Shown: positions 57,600-64,000 of the stretch, piece after piece
Layout of the letters: every line of letters begins with the position of its first letter
How positions within the stretch are numbered: position 1 is the stretch's first letter
DNA from: Schistocephalus solidus
Lineage: Eukaryota; Platyhelminthes; Cestoda; Diphyllobothriidea; Diphyllobothriidae
Direction of reading: 5' to 3'
Assembly: GCA_017591395.1 (NCBI GenBank)
Contig: WEDG01001055.1
Location: forward strand, 17,703-81,702
DNA: 64,000 bases
Made by a program: the position numbers and the translations under genes
Notes under the pieces: generated by a model
Database searches by the model: none
Seen by the model: only the letters and a program-made list of their open reading frames with translations
What the model was told of the DNA's origin: nothing

Positions 57600-58660
57600 A
57601 GACTGGAATAGTCATTTTATGGATTTGAATTTGAGCTGCCAGTCTCCTTCATTCACATGTGAATTTTTCTTATTTGTACATGGGCTGGCCATTTTTCTCA
57701 TAAAGATGACTGCTATTTTCCCGTTTTGTTTATATTAATTATAATAAGGCAGGTCATTTGTGAAACAACGCCTGCACTGTATTGAAGAAAATCTTGCACA
57801 ATTTTGCCATTCATTCACGGACTGACCGTTCACGATGCCGAGTTACAGCTTTTCGCCTACTCTATAGCTTCTGTTGTTCTTTTTCGGTATATATCTTGCT
57901 TACCAATTTTATCCAGTTAATGTTACACCACTAAAAACCAGTTGACAGTCAGAAGGACTTGGGTGTGTGAATACATCATCGTCACCCAACCAACACTAGC
58001 ACTGCACTGAAAGGATGGCCACGGGAGCCAATGCATGTATTGCAAACTCATCAGGTGCGCCTTCATGAGGAATTGATAAGACGATTTCTCCATGTTTGAG
58101 CTTCGTGCGGCGCGCCGAACATGCCATACGTGCATGAGAGCCTTTGCCTGTTAAGGATGGAAGCAGCGTCCCAGAGAAGGTCCAGCGGCGGGCGACAAAA
58201 CGACTAAAGGAATGGGTAACAGCTTAACCGTACAGAAAACAGATTATCAACCTTCAATATTATTTCTTTCCTGGCAGGCAACCTGACTGAAAAAGATTCT
58301 CAAGCAACCTTTTCGCATACAGGAATGGCCTGGACTCTGCTTTATTCCCAGTTTGCTCTTTAATCTCCGATTTAAACACGCACCTTGCGAGGGGCGCACA
58401 TTCGATCGCTCATCAAACCTTCTAGTTCAATTGCACGTACTCCTTACTACTCACAATACTCGAGTGCTTTTAAATTGTATTTTATGAATTGCGGTGACGG
58501 CAGCTTTATCCCATGTTATTATGGAAATCGTCTTTTTCAATTCTCACTTATGTATCGATGTTTCTTAGCCACTTTGCTTAACCAAAAGGAGCTCAAAGGG
58601 CGTTTCCGTTATCTTTCCCTTAATAAAACTGAAACTAACTGAAATGGAGGCCTTTTGCTG
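57600..58660 (+). mobile_element. S1 repeat split by a CR1-like LINE, diverged right copy
   Basis: Mirror of 17420-18480. The LINE part (about 57925-58640) is much more diverged from its partner than sequences nearer the centre; the RT C-terminal frame is broken. The LINE tail reads TAAAACTGAAACTAACTGAA near 58623-58642. Confidence 0.6.
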
Positions 58661-61589
58661 AAAATGCTTGAAATGCATGCTACCAAAATAGCGCATCACT
58701 TCCGCCGTCTCGAAGTCCAATGCTCTTAATCCACTGAGCTTTCAAAGTCGTGGTCTTGTCTGTTTGAGTTTCGAGAACATGGCTATTGCGGATAGGGCTC
58801 ACTGATCGCTTTACGGGACTCACTGTCACCCGTTATGCTGCGGCCACCGGCAGGCATACTGAGATTCCGAGTCCAAATGGCTGTGCTGTGGCGATGCATT
58901 ATAGCAACAGCAGGGAAGGATAACAGTGGATTATGATGCACCCGTGCTTGGTCAAACGATTCAGCATGGGCGTAACTGTGAAGGGTGAGGAGAAAACGGC
59001 GTATTTATGCTAAAAGTGGAAACCGAAAAACGGAAGCTCACTACGTCACACCTGCGTTGGTACTATAATACGTTGCTTTTGGCTCTCGCGTCCAGCGCGG
59101 GTAAACCTGTGGACAGGACTACGAACATACCGCAGTGTCGGCAAAATTCAAGAAAGTATCTCAAGGCAATAGGATAATTCTGACAGCTGTGAATGTGATC
59201 GCATTGGAACAGTCCAAACTTCATTCCCGCGCCTACCCTGGAAGACGGCGAGAAATTTTCGCTATGCAATATAGGGGGGAAGACCTGGCTCAATTCACCG
59301 TTGGTCTAAGTAGAAACAACATCATAAATTAGCTGTTCCAGTGTCATATTCGAAAAGTATCGATGTAATGTGGATAATAAAATGGAAGCTCAGGTACGTG
59401 GGACAACTTCTACATACCATAGTATTCACGATGAGTAAAGCGTCCTTGGATTCTGGTAGTGTTGCTGTCATAGGAGGCGACACTCAATCAAGCCGCATCT
59501 GCAAAAGATTTCACCTGCACTAGATCAAAGAAGCGGTCTCCTGCAGTCTGTTTGCCCAGTTGGAAATTTCCGTATGGATAGCACTCACGACAGTCTATTC
59601 ACTTCGCAGTGCCGCACTCTCGCAAGGCTGAGAGACCTTGGCAGGATAAATGGAATTCTTATGTGAAACTGTTAAGACATCAGACGACTGCAGAAAAACA
59701 AAGCATGTAAGGATGACCAGCGCCGCCAGGCCGCCACGCCGTCAGCTGAAGCTGATTTTTGTACAAGCGCTTTTTCCTCATACTCGGTAGTCCGCAACAG
59801 CACCGATTGCTTGCATCCACCAAGGGCCTGCGTAGGCCTTCGTAAACTGCAATTCAGCATTTTCATCCACCAATAAGCCTGCCAGCATTGATATGGTATT
59901 GAGACAGGCACAATAAATACAGCTGCCACGTGCTAGTTTCTTCCGACAACATTACCGACGAGAAAACAAAGGAGACTGGAATATCATTTCTGATCATCAT
60001 CGGCAATATACCAACCCCAGAGTTGACCTCGAGGCTCCGAATCCACGATCTGTCAGTTCGCGCACGACAAAGTTTCCTTTATCTTGTCGGTTGTTATTCT
60101 GAAAGCGAGTTTGGAGATAGTTCTTCGGTAGTAATCAGTAACGCTTAGTCTTTCGGCGCCGTGAAGCAGGCAGTTAGAGTTGCCACCCCACCAACAGGTC
60201 GTCGAGTCAGTGCCGCAACACCGGAGTTGGGTATGTCATTGATAAGGGCCAATTTTGGCTGGATGTTCATCTCTAGATCAGATTTGTACCTCAGGTGATT
60301 TTGGCAATTATGGTTTATTGTACATTGTTTTCAGTAATTTTAGCACTTTGGTCATCAGGATTTCACTTTTGAGGCCTTCAAGATAAATGACCAAGTAATT
60401 TTCTTACATCCAACCGATCAAGTTCAACGAACGATCGCTGGCAGAAATCGGATCACTTGGTCCAGAGGCCCAAGACAGAGTTGAAACGAGCATCTCTGTT
60501 AGCGATCGGTGAGCGTTCTCAACAAGGCTGGAATAGTGTTAAGAACCAAAATAAACAGACGCGAATCTCCGGCTGATAATCAACTCATTAGCTGGCACCA
60601 GATTGTCACCGAACTCTATCATCCCTGATTAAAATAAACGCACGGCGAGATCCATCTTTTATCCTTTGCTTTCGAACCTTCACCAAGAAATGAAAATAGG
60701 ACGGGAAGGCGATTTCAAGTCCCCACAGATTGTACTCCAAAACCTGACGGCATTCCGTGCATATCACCCGAGGCTGGCGACCTGAATAGTACTGGCGCAA
60801 TCTTCATCCAAAGGCATAGAGAACCTCGGTTTCCGTAGAACAAAGAATAACATCAATGACGATGATCTCCGCCCGCCACAGTTAGTATTTACCGATATGA
60901 TAGAACGCTAATCAAGCGTTCGACCGATGAGCAAACAGATACGGCGCCAATGCGATTGGTATTCGAGTTGGACTAGACCGGTTTATGAGGCAACAGGCTA
61001 TAATCGACCAGTCCGGTCCTCTCTACTTTGCTGAAAATCGCCACCGATTATTGATCACTCGAGCGACCACGCCTGACAATGAAACTGGAGTTTCCGGCAA
61101 CGGGATCACCTATTGGCAATACTGTAATCGAACCACATTGCTTATCCCTACTTCCGGTTAATTTCCGGGCAGAATCCAAAGAATGCGAGGCAGAGTGGAG
61201 ACTCAATATGTGATCATTATTGGCCCATTGCAATGGTCAAAACAGAATGGGCGCGGTGATGGGTCACAAGACGAATCCAACGGAGTAGCAAAGCTGTTCC
61301 GTTGAATAAGAACCATTCAGTCAAAACAGAGCACCTAAGCAAACGGTTCAACAACGAAGAAAAACAACTGCCCAAATAGTCATCTATCAAAAGCAAATTA
61401 AGGAAAATTAAGGAATAGACCAGGTAGATGAGGTCGGATTGATTGTTATTATGCGCTGCGAAAGGACTGAGGGTGGACGCTACAGACGCGAAGGGGAGGA
61501 GGTGACATCTACCAGCAGCAGGAAAATTAGACATTTTCGAGATAAGAGGTGGAATAACAATCAAGGCGTGGAGGTTGTGGGCCCCATTC
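58661..61589. other. Outer right arm, diverged, no gene recognised
   Basis: Mirror of about 14414-17400 with many substitutions and indels. It includes the paired opposite-direction tRNA-like units at about 59940-60250. A 150-codon frame at 61217-61669 (minus) spans the remains of the BET1-like anchor and downstream DNA and is not a gene. Confidence 0.5.
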
Positions 61590-62013
61590 AGGCAAATTTT
61601 GAATAGAAGCCAAAGGCAGAAAAAGATGAACACAACAGGAAGAGCTGGATTACACAGTCCGGAATCCACCAGCCCCAGTGTCTAATGATACCCGCCATCG
61701 ACGGAGGGTCAGTTTTAATGACGCGCCTCAGAGGCCGTTCAGGCGGCTGCCTGCGCTGAGAGAGCGTATTGCGCTCCTAACTCATCCCCAATACTGGGAT
61801 TGAGAGAGCACGAAGGTTGCTCACTTTGGCCCCCAACTCATCGGCTGCCTATACGCTTAGGTGTCCGCGATATTGTCCAGTAGAAGCGAACAGTATTGAC
61901 CGATGAGGCAGCGATCTTCGTTAACGCTATTTCCAGGCATAGAAAGCGGGTTTTAAGCCACCTGGCGGCTCGTGGGGATCCATGGAGTTGACACTTTGCC
62001 AACTGAAGGTCGT
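61590..62013 (-). pseudogene. BET1: BET1-like gene, decayed right-arm copy
   Basis: Mirror of 13970-14413. The start region (ACGACCTTCAGTTGGCAAAG in place of the ATG context), the GAGCCGCCAGGTGG segment and the anchor (TTCATCTTTTTCTGCCTTTG) are recognisable, but the SNARE region between has many indels and substitutions and the ATG is not preserved. No long frame remains. This shows that at least the outer arms have evolved apart, with selection or simply survival on the left copy. Confidence 0.7.
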
Positions 62014-63489
62014 GACAGCTTCCAATGTAAACATACGTCTGCCAACAGGTGTGTTAGAAATCCAGAACGGCTTCTTTAACTGGCCTCTGGTGAGCTGTTT
62101 CGTTATCAGCGAGTACAAAAAGTTAAGCTATCCCATGCTGATATGGCTAGTTCGTAGGAGAAGCTAAGACTCACCCAAAGCATTATCAGGAGTCCCTAGC
62201 TGGCGATAATGGATTTCCTTTTGACGCGCAGAACTTTAATGTCAACTGGGTCGCGGAAGGACTATGTCACTCGTTTTCCGATTCCGAGGAGCAAGTTTCC
62301 ACAGAAAGGCGGCACAACAACTATATCCTGAAAATCTGCAAAACGTCCTGATCGACCAAACTGAGAAAATCCTCGCCCAGGTATACAGGAAGGATAAATC
62401 GTGACGAGTAATAGGATCAGCGTTATAAGTCGTAACCAAAACACATGATAAACTGTAAGAACATAGGACGAGGGGCAAAACAACAACTTTAACCGGTACC
62501 CCAATCCTTACCGACACTTTGCATCCAATTGTTTCACTGTGGAACATAGTCATGTTTGAAAGCAAAATATGGACGTAATCGCATAAACATATCATTTTGG
62601 TCCCATAGAACTACACCGAGCAGCATTTAATCGAGACTACAGGAAAACAGTAATGCCAACATAGGGAATCCAAATAGGTGTAAGAAAGATACTTCACGCT
62701 CCGCATTCCACGAGAGGGCTGCGCGACGGGCCAGAATACACAGGAGGAGAACGGTGTTCCACAAACGTTAAACATCAATAGTCGTAAAACACAGAATGAG
62801 GGATTGTGGTATGTGCTCGTTCCAACGATGTGTCGTACCACGCGCCATTGAATGCTTGCAAATATCTACGAGGACGCATTGACTAGTGCGTTATAATGTC
62901 GCATTTATTCAGTCAGACCGCGAGTTATCATAAGCTGTCGTGACTTCCGAAAAACGCAAAACAAAACTTCGCACATCGGTTGTGCACTAAGAATGGCAGA
63001 GATGACGAAAGGCAGAAGTCGGGAGCCAGCAGGATGCAAAATACATTTTCGGCTGAATGTTCGGTAAAACTGGTTAAATGCATTAACAGGATCAGCACGT
63101 CGTGCTGAAAGTTAACAAAACAGATGGCTGTCATGAAGTTGGGTCGCATCGGACATGGTTCGAGTAGGGCAGTCAATCGAGTCCACTAGTGAAGCCGGTT
63201 TTGACGGGCCTTGTCTTCGCATCACACATTGTGCTCTAAAATTCCTGAAAGCACATCGTGCGTTGACATTAACAGGAGCTCTGCGCAAGATCGCCTAACT
63301 CGGCAGTCACCGGAGACTACGAGAAAATCAAAATTAGTATGTGTATAGACCATCGCTCGTAGCTATGATGCGGTATTGTTATCATGTTCGACAGTAATTG
63401 CGTATCTAGCATGCGCTTTGCCCAAACGGGCCGGCGGGTAGATGCGTTAAAACCAACACGGGGGCGACATCAAGGCACGGGTTGCGCTC
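62014..63489. other. Outer right arm, no gene recognised
   Basis: Diverged mirror of about 12300-13969 up to about 63130. The stretch from about 63130 to 63745 has no equivalent in the left arm and contains an R1 repeat, so it is an arm-specific insertion. Frames at 62242-62595 and 62928-63176 (minus) show no domain. Confidence 0.45.
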
Positions 63490-63760
63490 CCATAACAAAT
63501 GCCGAACATGGGGAGTGGTGGCACACCTAGGAGCATCTAGGGCCTAGAGACCCCGGCCGCACCAGCCACCTTCGCCCTCTCCAATCGCCGGTCTTCTTGA
63601 CTCTGTCTTGACACCGGGCATAGGTGGGGGAGGAGAGAGTGCGGTAAATGCAGCACAAGTCTACTATCACTTAAAACTAATTCACGCGAAAGTCAGCGTA
63701 CCTGAACCACTCTGCTGTGGAGCGTACGGTGGACCTCATCAAAGTCGACGGTCGAAATAT
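63490..63760 (+). repeat. Dispersed repeat family R1, outer copy
   Basis: Contains GTGGTGGCACACCTAGGAG, CTTCTTGACTCTGTCTTGAC, GGGGGAGGAGAGAGTGCGGT and GTGGAGCGTACGGTGGACC in the family order. It is in the plus direction and lies inside an insertion that is specific to the right arm. Confidence 0.6.
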
Positions 63761-64000
63761 CTGGCAACGATACATGTTAACCAGGTCGTAGGTAGGTTAG
63801 TCAGCCATTTGGCTTTCGTCGGCTGAGGCGCTTCATCAAACCCATCTGCAAGAGTAATGGTACGGAGCACTTTGGTAGATAGCAGCAGTTCACTGGTGAA
63901 ATCCTTTATTTTCTGGGAGCCTACGCTAGCGGTCAAAACCTCGCTAAGTTGACAGGTATCCACTTTATTTTGCGTGCGCAACAATACTTTGGGAAGAAAC

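Larger units (their letters stand above)
41042..64000 (-). repeat. Right arm of the giant inverted repeat
   Basis: Reverse complement of the left arm, reaching the window edge. Compared with the left arm it has extra RTE-like sequence (53765-54710 and 55203-55450), about 600 extra bases of tRNA-like array (48740-49363) plus one more unit, and an R1 repeat at 63490-63760 in an outer insertion. It lacks the 2.0 kb LINE of 29809-31832. Single-base length differences in homopolymers are frequent throughout. Confidence 0.9.

Noticed and set aside
61217..61669. 150-codon minus-strand frame in the right arm
   Set aside because: It is a fusion of the decayed BET1 anchor with downstream non-coding DNA. 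The left arm has no such frame.

Overview
The window looks like repeat-rich animal nuclear DNA, most likely from a flatworm and perhaps a tapeworm. The taxonomic guess is inference: it rests on decayed CR1-like and RTE-like LINEs, a Penelope-like element with a GIY-YIG endonuclease, tRNA-derived repeats, metazoan-style splice sites and a BET1-type SNARE. There are no operons and no bacterial features. Most of the sequence is transposon debris.

Layout. (1) 1-7751 is a nest of CR1-like LINE fragments, including two near-identical 5'-truncated copies of one family (2425-3671 and 6438-7458) inserted into older elements. (2) 7752-11385 is single-copy within the window; it holds a candidate three-exon small gene on the minus strand (9056-9635) and a 34-base near-perfect palindrome (8616-8649). 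(3) From about 12045 to the window end the DNA is one giant inverted repeat. The left arm (about 12045-35083) and right arm (about 41042-64000) are about 23 kb each, and the repeat may run on past base 64000. A 2.5 kb loop lies between them, and the loop with its edges is present twice through a 3.5 kb tandem duplication (34922-38424 and 38425-41956).

The arms are nearly identical near the centre and clearly diverged at the outside. They also differ by whole insertions or deletions: a CR1-like LINE only in the left arm (29809-31832), most of an RTE-like LINE only in the right arm (53765-54710 and 55203-55450), and a 306-base tRNA-like tandem array with 7 units on the left and about 10 on the right. 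The BET1-like gene is intact on the left (13970-14413) and decayed on the right. A four-exon gene for an unrecognised membrane protein runs along the left arm (19531-33134) with phase-compatible splice sites. Its right copy has frameshifts and one lost splice donor, yet the right copy of the last exon reads better than the left. Two perfect heat-shock-element trimers with CCAAT boxes and a TATA box occur in both arms.

The arm structure could be a real genomic palindrome, or two haplotypes or a fold-back read joined head to head. The divergence gradient and arm-specific insertions argue against a simple fold-back of one molecule, while the many one-base homopolymer differences suggest unpolished long-read consensus. 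No sequence search or alignment program was used. All boundaries are read by eye and are good to roughly 10-50 bases unless a splice site or codon fixes them.
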